From JAJDYQ01 sp942491945 (lineage in GTDB: Bacteria > Pseudomonadota > Gammaproteobacteria > JAJDYQ01), in assembly GCA_942491945.1 (NCBI GenBank), contig CALODD010000106.1, positions 1-9,943 of the forward strand: a stretch of DNA of 9,943 bases. Reading direction: 5' to 3'. Below are positions 1 through 7,629 of the stretch, in pieces. Each line of letters begins with the position of its first letter. Positions within the stretch are counted from its first letter, which is position 1. Below the pieces are notes generated by a model. The model made no database searches. It was not told where the DNA came from and was given only the letters and a program-made list of their open reading frames with translations. The translations under genes were made by a program, and so were the position numbers.

Positions 1-527
1 ACAACACGCAAATCTTCATTACTCATCAAAACAACATAATCAATATCCTGATTAACGAAGGCGATTACTTTATTGATTCGATCACATGAAACACTATCGA
101 ATTCCACGGCCTCTAACTCAATGACAGGGATTGTTGGCACATTTAATAAGCGGTCATCTGTAATTACTTTGCAATTACTGGATAAATAACCGTAATCACG
201 AATCACTGCTCTCGGCGTGACTTCATGAATATCAATAATCAACTCATTCGGCCATGCATAGCGCACAGATACAGAGTCAACAAACGACTCTTCACTTAAC
301 AGCTGTTCGATTTTCCTCAATGAGGCATTATCCGTCATATCGTTTTCATGAACGATGCTTTCAATACTCGCCAACAGATCAGCTTCATCAACTAACACAA
401 ACACGCCGTTCAGCCGTACATGACGCTGTTGACTCTCTGATTGGAGATAACCGTAATATGTCACAACGGAAACCAGTGAAATAACAGCTACAAAACTAAT
501 AACACTGAAATATCGACGACTAAACAT
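1..527 (-). CDS. ftsQ: Cell division protein FtsQ, N-terminal part (runs off the left edge)
   Basis: FtsQ is a single-pass inner-membrane protein of the divisome. It forms the FtsQLB complex, which recruits and controls the septal synthase FtsWI. I translated 175 complete codons from the ATG at 527; no stop is met before the window edge, so the C-terminus is missing (E. coli FtsQ has 276 residues). A very short basic tail (MFSRR) is followed by one hydrophobic segment at about residues 6-28. A POTRA-like region spans about 37-110, with RLNGVFVLVDEADL near its start. The family signature WPNELIIDIHEVTPRAVI (about 92-109) matches the usual WP..L.V.V.E..PVA pattern. The start overlaps the end of ddl by 8 bases (ATGTTTAG) and has a good ribosome binding site inside ddl. 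The position after ddl is the standard dcw location. The cytoplasmic tail is shorter than in E. coli, and overall sequence conservation is low, as is normal for FtsQ. Confidence 0.9.
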   Translation of the reverse strand, partial: MFSRRYFSVISFVAVISLVSVVTYYGYLQSESQQRHVRLNGVFVLVDEADLLASIESIVHENDMTDNASLRKIEQLLSEESFVDSVSVRYAWPNELIIDIHEVTPRAVIRDYGYLSSNCKVITDDRLLNVPTIPVIELEAVEFDSVSCDRINKVIAFVNQDIDYVVLMSNEDLRV

Positions 528-1425
528 AGCTCGTCTCCAGAATTGATAAACAGACATCGGAAAATGACATACCAACTGCTGCTGCAGACTTTGGCACCAG
601 ACTATGGCTAGTCATGCCAGGTACGGTGTTGGCCTCAATGAACCAGGCAGTACCCTCATCATCGACCATAAAATCAATACGCCCCCAACCAGACAATCCC
701 AGCACATTAAAAGCACGCTCGGCTTGCGCGTGATAAGACTTTTCCTGTTCGTCTGGTAATTCAGGATTGACGATATACTTCGTATCATCTCGAAAGTATT
801 TCGCCTCATAATCATAAAAGTCACCTGCAGGCTCGAGGCAAATAAAAGGCAAATCAGTCTGGCCTGCTATAAATGCAGCCGTATATTCTTTTCCTTTAAC
901 TTCCTGCTCAATAACTACAAAACGATCATACTTTCTAGCTAGAGCCACAGCATCACCCAGGTGTTCTTTCTCTCGAACATGAGTAATTCCAATACTTGAA
1001 CCTTCATTAACAGGCTTAACATAGACAGGTAGTTCTACATCACCAGAATTAATTTCATCACCCAGATCGAGAATATGATATGCCGGCGTCGTCACACCAG
1101 CACTTTGCCATACCGCCTTGGTATGCCATTTATTCATAGCTAGTGAAGACGACGCAACATCGCTCCCAGTGTAGGGAATGTTCTGCTGCTCCAATACAGC
1201 CTGGAATTTCCCATCCTCACCATCACGCCCATGTAATGCTATAAACCCACGATCGTACTCATTTGCAGAAAATGTGTCTGTTTTTATGTCCACAAGTTTC
1301 ACGTCAACATCAAGACCTGATAACGCGTCATATATCGCCTGGCCTGACTGTAATGATATTTCTCGTTCGGCAGACTTTCCGCCATAAAAGACTGCAACAC
1401 GACCGTATTCAGCGATATCTCTCAT
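520..1425 (-). CDS. ddl: D-alanine--D-alanine ligase
   Basis: This ATP-grasp enzyme of the cytoplasm joins two D-Ala molecules, with ATP, to make the dipeptide that MurF adds to the peptidoglycan precursor. Its 301 residues are close to the 306 of E. coli DdlB. The N-terminal motif GGKSAEREISLQSG (about 15-28) carries the substrate-binding Glu20, and HGRDGEDG lies at 65-72. The ATP-grasp part includes EGSSIGI (141-147), the loop YDYEAKY (204-210), and the metal site Asp251, Glu264 and Asn266 in GRIDFMV and IEANTVPGMTSHSLVP. The Tyr at the end of EAKY corresponds to the residue that marks D-Ala-D-Ala rather than D-Ala-D-Lac ligases, so ordinary D-Ala-D-Ala termini are expected. The start overlaps the murC stop as ATGA, with AAGGA nine bases upstream. 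It sits directly between murC and ftsQ as in E. coli, which favours the ddlB type. Confidence 0.97.
   Translation of the reverse strand: MRDIAEYGRVAVFYGGKSAEREISLQSGQAIYDALSGLDVDVKLVDIKTDTFSANEYDRGFIALHGRDGEDGKFQAVLEQQNIPYTGSDVASSSLAMNKWHTKAVWQSAGVTTPAYHILDLGDEINSGDVELPVYVKPVNEGSSIGITHVREKEHLGDAVALARKYDRFVVIEQEVKGKEYTAAFIAGQTDLPFICLEPAGDFYDYEAKYFRDDTKYIVNPELPDEQEKSYHAQAERAFNVLGLSGWGRIDFMVDDEGTAWFIEANTVPGMTSHSLVPKSAAAVGMSFSDVCLSILETSYV
534..538 (-). promoter_or_regulatory. Ribosome binding site for ftsQ
   Basis: On the minus strand GGAGA lies six bases before the ATG at 527, within the last codons of ddl. It supports the ATG that overlaps the ddl stop codon as the start of ftsQ. Confidence 0.6.
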
Positions 1426-2825
1426 GACGATATTCCTTCTGATGACACTTCTGCGAGATACTGTTTTACAACGCGGCCAATACCGCCGGCACCCATAAAC
1501 AGAATCACATCACCATCTTCGGCCACTCTGTCCAGCACATTAAACAGTGACTCCACATTTTCTACCGAGTGCGCATTCTTTGTACCAAGACTACGTAAAG
1601 AATCACACATCAGAGCAGATGACATGCCAAGTGTATCGGTTTCGCTAGCAGCATATACAGGCAAGACCAACTGGTAATCTGCGTTCAACATTGCTTCGAC
1701 AAACCCATCAAATAAAGCTTTAACACGACTATATCGATGCGGTTCAAAAACAAAGATAACCCGTTGACCTTCGAAAACGTCGATCACCGTATCCAGAACA
1801 CTTTTCATTTCTGTTGGATGATGACCATAGTCATCAATTACCGAAATACTTCGATCGTTAGATAAAGTTGCTGAGTAGACATTCAGGCGACGAGATATTC
1901 CCTGGAAGCTGGCAAGAGACTTTGTCATTTGATCAGCAGTCAACCCCAGCTCCAGTCCCACACAAACACTGGCCAGGGCATTAAGCGCATTATGCCGACC
2001 GTATAACTTCAATTTGAACGCCGCATCAAGCTCGTGCTCTTCACTGACCACATGCATTTCAACACCTGACACTGACTGAGTCATAGAAATGCAACGCACC
2101 ATAGCCGCTTCATGGAAACCATACGTCATGATTCTGCGATGAACTTCCGGTAACAGTCCTTCTATATGCTCATCATCCAGACACAAGATGGCACAACCAT
2201 AAAATGGAATATCATTGATAAATTGTTTAAATGCATCAATCAGGTTGTTCATATCATCCCGATAGACACCAAGATGATCATTGTCGATATTAGTCACAAC
2301 AGAGACAACTGGATGAAAAAGCAAAAAAGAACCATCACTTTCATCTGCTTCGGCCACGAAATATTCACTTGTACCCAGGCTGGCGTTTTTATCGTTATGT
2401 AGTAGCCGACCACCAATAACATACGTTGGATTCATTTCAGCGCTATCCAGCATACTGGCAACCATACTGGTAGTCGTCGTTTTACCGTGCGTTCCAGCTA
2501 TTGCGATACCGTATTTCGTACGCATTAATTCAGAAAGCATCTCAGCACGCGGCACAACAGGTGTCATTGATTCATGCGCTGCAACTACTTCAGGATTTTG
2601 CGGGTCAACGGCACTAGACGTGACTAACACATCCGCTTGCTTATTATTCTCAGCCGCATGACCAATTGAGATGTCAGCGCCGAGCTCACGTAATCGCAAT
2701 ACATTGTCACTTTCTGCAACATCGGAACCGGTAACGGTATAACCCTGATTCAACATCACCTCGGCAATACCACACATACCGATACCACCGATACCAACGA
2801 AGTGAATATTCTTTATTCGCTTCAT
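1422..2825 (-). CDS. murC: UDP-N-acetylmuramate--L-alanine ligase MurC
   Basis: MurC adds L-Ala to UDP-MurNAc with ATP, the first amino acid of the peptide stem; it acts in the cytoplasm. At 467 residues it is slightly shorter than E. coli MurC (491). The N-terminal Rossmann-like UDP-binding domain opens with FVGIGGIGMCGIAEVM (9-24). The central ATPase domain has the P-loop GTHGKTTTTS (111-120) and EADESDGSF (159-167) followed by VTNIDNDHLGVY (177-188). GRHNALNALA (276-285) is the family's HN motif. The C-terminal domain has FQGISRRLNV (307-316), DDYGHHPTEM (331-340), the MurC hallmark, and EPHRYSR (361-367). Where most relatives read DHMD or DHLD, this protein has DHLG at 183-186. The ATG at 2825 overlaps the ftsW stop as ATGA, with GGTGG about seven bases upstream. 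The usual upstream neighbour murG is missing. Confidence 0.97.
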   Translation of the reverse strand: MKRIKNIHFVGIGGIGMCGIAEVMLNQGYTVTGSDVAESDNVLRLRELGADISIGHAAENNKQADVLVTSSAVDPQNPEVVAAHESMTPVVPRAEMLSELMRTKYGIAIAGTHGKTTTTSMVASMLDSAEMNPTYVIGGRLLHNDKNASLGTSEYFVAEADESDGSFLLFHPVVSVVTNIDNDHLGVYRDDMNNLIDAFKQFINDIPFYGCAILCLDDEHIEGLLPEVHRRIMTYGFHEAAMVRCISMTQSVSGVEMHVVSEEHELDAAFKLKLYGRHNALNALASVCVGLELGLTADQMTKSLASFQGISRRLNVYSATLSNDRSISVIDDYGHHPTEMKSVLDTVIDVFEGQRVIFVFEPHRYSRVKALFDGFVEAMLNADYQLVLPVYAASETDTLGMSSALMCDSLRSLGTKNAHSVENVESLFNVLDRVAEDGDVILFMGAGGIGRVVKQYLAEVSSEGISS

Positions 2826-3982
2826 GTGCGCACCACCGGCATAGCGAAATCAGTAACAGTTGATCGCACCTGTAATCGCTCTTTTAAACCACGACTGATT
2901 GACATCACCATACCTATCATGACGATGTGACTCACAATACTCGTGCCCCCATAGCCCATAAACGGCAAAGTAATACCTTTTGTTGGCAGCAATCCATAGT
3001 TAACACCGATATTAAACAGAGACTGTATCAACATAAAATGTGCTATCAAAAACACCAGATAACATTCAAACAGCATATCGCGTTGCCTTAACACAAACGT
3101 TAGCCGTGTCAGCAGCGCATAAAGATAAACAACGAGGGCCAACACAAATAGCACGCCTATAATTCCCGTTTCTTCAGCGAAAACGCTAATCGTAAAGTCG
3201 GTATGCGCTTCCGGTAAATACAGCATTTTCTGAACGCTCTGCCCCAGACCAACACCACTGATACCGCCATTACCTTCAGCGATCATTGCCTGAATTAACT
3301 GAAAGCCTGAACCATATCGATCCGACCAGGGATCAAACAATGTTGCGATTCGCTTCATACGATAAGGTTCGGAGATAATTAACCAGAACGCTGCGCCACC
3401 CATAACAGCAGAGCCAACCATTAATTGCTTCGTAATACCTTTCGTCAGAAACAATAGTAGAAACATGACACTTACAAGTAATGAAAACGATCCAAAGTCT
3501 GGTTGGAATAACAACAACGTTGATGCCAGAGCCAGAACAAAGATGGATAATTTCAGCTCGCCACTCTCTTCAGTACGTTGATAATGTTCAAGCGCATAAG
3601 CAATAAACAGGATATAACCCAGCTTAAACAGGTCATAAGGCTGAAACACGACCGGCCCAACTTTTAACCAACGTGCGGCGCCATTTACATCAACCGACAA
3701 ACTCGGCACAAAAACCAGCACCGACAGAAACAAACCCAGCATCATCAAAGAAGGCGAGAAACGCTGCAGTATTCGGATACCAGAAAAATAAACCAGGACA
3801 GCTATTAGCAAGCCAACCAGTATTTTCACAGCATGCTGTATCGTATGGTGATACATGCTGCCGTAGCCATGATCGGAATGAGCCATGGAAGAGGAAGACA
3901 CCATCACCAGACCAATAGCAACCATGGTCAGACAGACAACCAGTATTCGAGTCAGCAGTTGATTGATATCCAGGCTCAGCAT
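2822..3982 (-). CDS. ftsW: Septal peptidoglycan polymerase FtsW
   Basis: FtsW is a SEDS-family inner-membrane glycosyltransferase that polymerises lipid II at the division site together with its partner FtsI. The 386 residues are mostly hydrophobic, with about ten membrane segments by eye. The N-terminal segment GLVMVSSSSM (24-33), NGAARWLKVGP (100-110), FQPDFGS (159-165), RIATLFDPWSDRYGSGFQL (211-229), GVGLGQSVQKMLYLPEAHTDF (243-263) and NYGLLPTKGITLPFMGYGGTS (328-348) follow the SEDS pattern. Asp262 in EAHTDF is the expected catalytic aspartate. The phrase NGAARW, and the location between murD and the murC block, favour FtsW over RodA. The usual QPSE/QPAE motif reads QPYD (114-117). The ATG at 3982 overlaps the end of murD by seven bases (ATGCTGA), with AGGTG five bases upstream. 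ftsI at the start of the window encodes the cognate transpeptidase. Confidence 0.96.
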   Translation of the reverse strand: MLSLDINQLLTRILVVCLTMVAIGLVMVSSSSMAHSDHGYGSMYHHTIQHAVKILVGLLIAVLVYFSGIRILQRFSPSLMMLGLFLSVLVFVPSLSVDVNGAARWLKVGPVVFQPYDLFKLGYILFIAYALEHYQRTEESGELKLSIFVLALASTLLLFQPDFGSFSLLVSVMFLLLFLTKGITKQLMVGSAVMGGAAFWLIISEPYRMKRIATLFDPWSDRYGSGFQLIQAMIAEGNGGISGVGLGQSVQKMLYLPEAHTDFTISVFAEETGIIGVLFVLALVVYLYALLTRLTFVLRQRDMLFECYLVFLIAHFMLIQSLFNIGVNYGLLPTKGITLPFMGYGGTSIVSHIVMIGMVMSISRGLKERLQVRSTVTDFAMPVVRT

Positions 3983-5208
3983 TCGATCACCTGCTTAACA
4001 ACATCTCGAAAATCGTCACCACGAGCAATAAAGTTTTTATACTGATCAAAGCTTGCGCAGGCGGGCGAAAATAAAACATCCCCTTCACCTTGAGCCGCTA
4101 GCCCAACTGCTTCTGATACGGTCTTAACAATCCGATGATTTTGGCTTGCACCTGCCTGACTAGCAATTAATTTTGCATCTTCACCGTACAAAATTAGCGT
4201 AGAGATTACATCTGAACGATCACTCAACATTTGAGAATAATCTTCGCCTTTACCACGCCCACCCATAATCAACACCACAGGTTGCTCTAAGGAGTTCAAA
4301 GCAGCATTGGTAGAATGCACATTGGTACTCTTGGAGTCATTAATCCAGCGCCGCCCATGTTTGTCGTTGCAAACTAGCTCCATACGATGCTCAAGGCCGG
4401 AGAATGTTTTCAGAGTTGACTCGACAGCCAACTTTTCAAGAGAAAATGAATCTAGCATCGCCAATGCAGCGCAAACATTCAGATGATTATGACGCCCTAT
4501 TAGCGTGATTCCATCAACACCAACATACCGTTCATCATTACGATAAATAGCGCCATCCCGCAGACAGTAACTAACGTCGCCAATTTTATATCCAGCCTGG
4601 CCATCTGAGTAATCAAGTTCGTCTTCTTCATTAACTGGCCGAACATGGTTATGACTATATTGATAAATTCGCTCTTTGGTTGATTGATATGCAGCCATAT
4701 CGTCATATCGATCGACGTGATCAATACCAATATTTAAGACCACGGCTGAATCACAACGATGTGAGCTTAAATTTTCTAATTGATAACTCGATAACTCAAC
4801 AATACAGATATCAGGCTGCTTCGCATAAGCATCTAATACTGGAACACCATTATTGCCACAGGCAATCGCATTGATATCATTTTCACACAACAGGGTTTCA
4901 AGTAACGCGACAACTGTCGACTTACCATTCGTTCCTGTAATCAGAAATACGGGGCGGTTCGTTAACCTTAACAATAATTCAACATCATTAATTACTTTGT
5001 GACTTTCGATATCAGAAAACCATTCAGGACGTAACCCAGGACTCTTAAAGACATAATCCTGTTTACTCAAATCAACCTCGCGACAGGAAACAAAACTATC
5101 AGCGTCATCACAACAGGTATAAGAAACCGCTTTGGAATCTAGATAAGTCGCTATCGACTGACCTGTGGTCCCCATACCTGCGATTAAAATGTTCTGTTGA
5201 AAAGTCAT
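3976..5208 (-). CDS. murD: UDP-N-acetylmuramoyl-L-alanine--D-glutamate ligase MurD
   Basis: MurD adds D-Glu to UDP-MurNAc-L-Ala with ATP in the cytoplasm. It has 410 residues (438 in E. coli). The N-terminal UDP-binding domain begins ILIAGMGTTGQSIA (7-20). The central domain has the P-loop TGTNGKST (91-98), VELSSYQLE (137-145), and NIGIDHVDRY (159-168). Lys178 in STKERIY is the likely carbamylated lysine. GRHNHLNVCAALAML is at 238-252. The C-terminal domain carries the MurD-specific HRMELV (274-279), RRWINDSKSTN (286-296), GGRGKGEDY (316-324) and SPACASFDQYKNFIARGDDF (381-400), which closely match the family. The gene starts four bases after the mraY stop, the only non-overlapping junction in the window. 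GAAGGTG, about ten bases upstream inside mraY, is the likely ribosome binding site. The middle domain around 185-235 is poorly conserved compared with the rest. Confidence 0.97.
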   Translation of the reverse strand: MTFQQNILIAGMGTTGQSIATYLDSKAVSYTCCDDADSFVSCREVDLSKQDYVFKSPGLRPEWFSDIESHKVINDVELLLRLTNRPVFLITGTNGKSTVVALLETLLCENDINAIACGNNGVPVLDAYAKQPDICIVELSSYQLENLSSHRCDSAVVLNIGIDHVDRYDDMAAYQSTKERIYQYSHNHVRPVNEEDELDYSDGQAGYKIGDVSYCLRDGAIYRNDERYVGVDGITLIGRHNHLNVCAALAMLDSFSLEKLAVESTLKTFSGLEHRMELVCNDKHGRRWINDSKSTNVHSTNAALNSLEQPVVLIMGGRGKGEDYSQMLSDRSDVISTLILYGEDAKLIASQAGASQNHRIVKTVSEAVGLAAQGEGDVLFSPACASFDQYKNFIARGDDFRDVVKQVIEC

Positions 5209-5212
5209 TTAC

Positions 5213-6295
5213 TTATCGCACCTTCAACGTAGCCAGACCAATCAACACGAGAACAACCGTTATAATCCAGAAGCGCACAATAACCTTTGGTTCCGGCCAG
5301 CCCTTAAGCTCAAAGTGATGATGCAAAGGTGCCATACGGAAGATACGGCGGCCGAGCAACTTAAAACTTGCAACTTGCAATATCACTGACACGGCCTCAA
5401 TAACAAAGACACCGCCCATAATGACTAACAGGAATTCCTGACGAATCATCACGGCTACGATTCCCAGTGCGGCGCCTAATGCCAACGCGCCGATATCACC
5501 CATAAACACCTGGGCAGGATAGGCATTAAACCAGAGAAACCCAAGACCAGAACCAACAATTGCCGCAAGAAATATCGTGATCTCACCAGCATCTTTCACA
5601 TAAGGAATCGACAGATAATCCGAATAATTAACATTGCCAGTCATGTAAGCCACCGCAGCAAAAGCACCGCAGACCAGAACTGTCGGCATAATTGCTAAAC
5701 CATCAAGACCGTCTGTAAGATTGACTGCGTTGCTCGTACCAACAATCACCAACATTGAAAACAACACAAAGAAGATACCCAGGTCGAACGTCAGATCTTT
5801 AAAGATCGGCATAATGTAATGCAGCTCTTGCGGCGTCGATGCTGTGCTATAGATGTAATAAGAAAAAACAAAGGCGAGCAATGACTGCAGACCAAACTTC
5901 ATTTTGGCGCTAATACCTTTACTATTTCCATACAGCACTTTCTGATAATCGTCATACCAGCCAATCAAAGCAAAACTACTGATACACAGTATCGACAACC
6001 AGACAAAACGATTCGATAAATCGCTCCATAGCAATGTCGTCACCACAATTGAGATAACAATCAACATGCCGCCCATTGTTGGCGTGCCTGACTTATCAAG
6101 GTGAGACTGTGGCCCATCATCACGAATACTCTGACCAATCTGACGCTTAACCAGACTACGAATCAGATAAGGCCCGAGCATTAAAGAAATCGTCAGAGAT
6201 GTAAGCACACTTAGGATCGATCTAAACGTGATGTAGTCAAAGACACTGAATACACGATCATATTCACTCAGCAGATCAGCTAACCATAAGAACAT
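5213..6295 (-). CDS. mraY: Phospho-N-acetylmuramoyl-pentapeptide-transferase MraY
   Basis: MraY is an integral inner-membrane enzyme that transfers phospho-MurNAc-pentapeptide to undecaprenyl phosphate, making lipid I. It is 360 residues long, the same as in E. coli, with about ten membrane segments. Visible signatures are the loop RDDGPQSHLDKSGTPTMGG (58-76), Asp115 and Asp116 in GWYDDYQKV, NAVNLTDGLDGLA (189-201), FNAYPAQVFMGDIGALALG (256-274) with Asp267, and MAPLHHHFELKGWPEPKV (321-338) with the histidine triad. The C-terminus IGLATLKVR is very close to the enterobacterial one. The catalytic aspartates fall at the E. coli positions, so I see no indels in the core. The ATG at 6295 shares one base with the murF stop (TGATG), with GAGAGGG seven bases upstream. 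This is the best conserved protein of the window. Confidence 0.98.
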   Translation of the reverse strand: MFLWLADLLSEYDRVFSVFDYITFRSILSVLTSLTISLMLGPYLIRSLVKRQIGQSIRDDGPQSHLDKSGTPTMGGMLIVISIVVTTLLWSDLSNRFVWLSILCISSFALIGWYDDYQKVLYGNSKGISAKMKFGLQSLLAFVFSYYIYSTASTPQELHYIMPIFKDLTFDLGIFFVLFSMLVIVGTSNAVNLTDGLDGLAIMPTVLVCGAFAAVAYMTGNVNYSDYLSIPYVKDAGEITIFLAAIVGSGLGFLWFNAYPAQVFMGDIGALALGAALGIVAVMIRQEFLLVIMGGVFVIEAVSVILQVASFKLLGRRIFRMAPLHHHFELKGWPEPKVIVRFWIITVVLVLIGLATLKVR

Positions 6296-7629
6296 CAGGC
6301 GACCCTCTCGAGTAAATAATTGTTTACTCGTTCCATTCGATAACGACGAGACCCTTTAACGAGAACTGTGTCACCAGGTTTCATATGACTTGCAAGACTG
6401 CTCGACAATTCATCTATTTCATCAAAGAAATATTTCTCGCCCGAAAATGCATCGTAAACAGGGCGTGCTTCGTCACCGTAAACATAAAGCTGGTTAACAT
6501 GAACCTCATCTGCTTTACGTCCAACACTTCTATGCATTTCGACAGACTGATTACCAAGCTCAGCCATACCGCCATATGCAAACAATTTACGGCCTTTATA
6601 AGAGCCCAGAACATCGAGAGCTGCAAAACTGGAAGCAGGGTTTGCATTATAGGTATCATCGATCAGCAAATTATCCGTGCCCAATCTCTTAACCTGCAAA
6701 CGACCATTGGTACCAGCATAGCTTTCTAGACCAGTTTGTATATCGGCCATTGATATATTGGCGCACTCAGCCATAGCAATGGTTGCCATAGCATTAGACA
6801 AATTATGTTTACCTGGAACCTGTAGAGAAAAACTGTAATGTCTGTCGCCATGTTCAACTTGCACGCCATCTCGCTCTACAGAATGGATATCCGCCTGATC
6901 AGAAAAACCGTAGGTAATGACTGAACGTTTATCAGCCAGATCAGTAGCCTTAGCTGAATAACTGTCGTCCATATTCACGACAACCTGTGCATTTTCTCGT
7001 GAACCAGATATCAAATTTGATTTTTCTTCAAACACAGCATCCCGGCTACCTAAACCATCTAAATGAGATTCAGACACATTGGTAATGACAACCACATCGG
7101 GATTAATAATATTAACCAGCTTTTCGATCTCACCTTGCTCACTAGTACCCGCTTCAACCACAAGATATTGATCTTCTCGAGAAGCAGACAATAGTGTCAG
7201 TGGAACACCAATCTGATTATTATTATTAGCGATAGTGGATGTGGTCTTACCGGCCCTTTCGCAAACTGAAGTCAACATACCTTTGACACTTGTCTTGCCA
7301 TTACTACCAGTGATCGCAAACACAATTGCATTTAACTGATCACGATAAAGACGAGCAATAACTCCTAGCGTATGCAGGGTGTTATCCACCTTAAGTACAG
7401 CGACATTGACATCGGTATCTTTACTAACGACAACAGAACTCGCGCCCGCCTCAATTGCCGTATTAATATAATCATGACCATCAAAACGGTCGCCAGCCAG
7501 AGCAAGATAGGTATCACCTGGCTGCAATGTTCGAGTATCTGTACTCACTCGCTTAATAATAAAATCTTCTGGATATACAGCTGAAGCGTCGCGCTTGGCT
7601 ACATCAGAGAAAGCGACCAGCATACTCAC
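6295..7629 (-). CDS. murF: UDP-MurNAc-tripeptide--D-alanyl-D-alanine ligase MurF
   Basis: MurF adds D-Ala-D-Ala, the Ddl product, to UDP-MurNAc-tripeptide with ATP, completing the cytoplasmic pentapeptide precursor. It has 444 residues (452 in E. coli). The N-terminal domain has STDTRTLQPGDTYLALAG (29-46) and DGHDYINTAIEAGA (50-63). The central ATPase domain has the P-loop TGSNGKTS (107-114), NNNNQIGVPLT (135-145), NVSESHLDG (184-192) and GKHNLSNAMA (273-282). The C-terminal domain has LLIDDTYNANPAS (321-333), the MurF hallmark, and VKGSRRYRME (424-433). The usual GDM.ELG reads GGMAELG (353-359). The longest reading starts at a GTG (7629) overlapping the murE stop as GTGA; an ATG two codons later (7623) is also possible. 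The stop shares one base with the mraY start. Confidence 0.97.
   Translation of the reverse strand: MSMLVAFSDVAKRDASAVYPEDFIIKRVSTDTRTLQPGDTYLALAGDRFDGHDYINTAIEAGASSVVVSKDTDVNVAVLKVDNTLHTLGVIARLYRDQLNAIVFAITGSNGKTSVKGMLTSVCERAGKTTSTIANNNNQIGVPLTLLSASREDQYLVVEAGTSEQGEIEKLVNIINPDVVVITNVSESHLDGLGSRDAVFEEKSNLISGSRENAQVVVNMDDSYSAKATDLADKRSVITYGFSDQADIHSVERDGVQVEHGDRHYSFSLQVPGKHNLSNAMATIAMAECANISMADIQTGLESYAGTNGRLQVKRLGTDNLLIDDTYNANPASSFAALDVLGSYKGRKLFAYGGMAELGNQSVEMHRSVGRKADEVHVNQLYVYGDEARPVYDAFSGEKYFFDEIDELSSSLASHMKPGDTVLVKGSRRYRMERVNNYLLERVA

Noticed and set aside
254..484. 76-codon open frame on the plus strand opposite ftsQ
   Set aside because: The minus strand encodes a convincing FtsQ with membrane segment and WP..L motif. 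The plus-strand product has no recognisable features.
520..1425. Internal promoters within ddl driving ftsQ
   Set aside because: They are known in E. coli ddlB, but I found no convincing paired -35 and -10 boxes that I could place with confidence here.
2822..3982. RodA instead of FtsW
   Set aside because: The dcw context, the NGAARW loop and the overall pattern fit FtsW. RodA normally lies with mrdA (PBP2) outside this cluster.
6385..6729. 114-codon open frame on the plus strand inside murF
   Set aside because: It is antisense to a fully conserved murF, has no recognisable domain and an unremarkable start; it is a shadow of the real gene.
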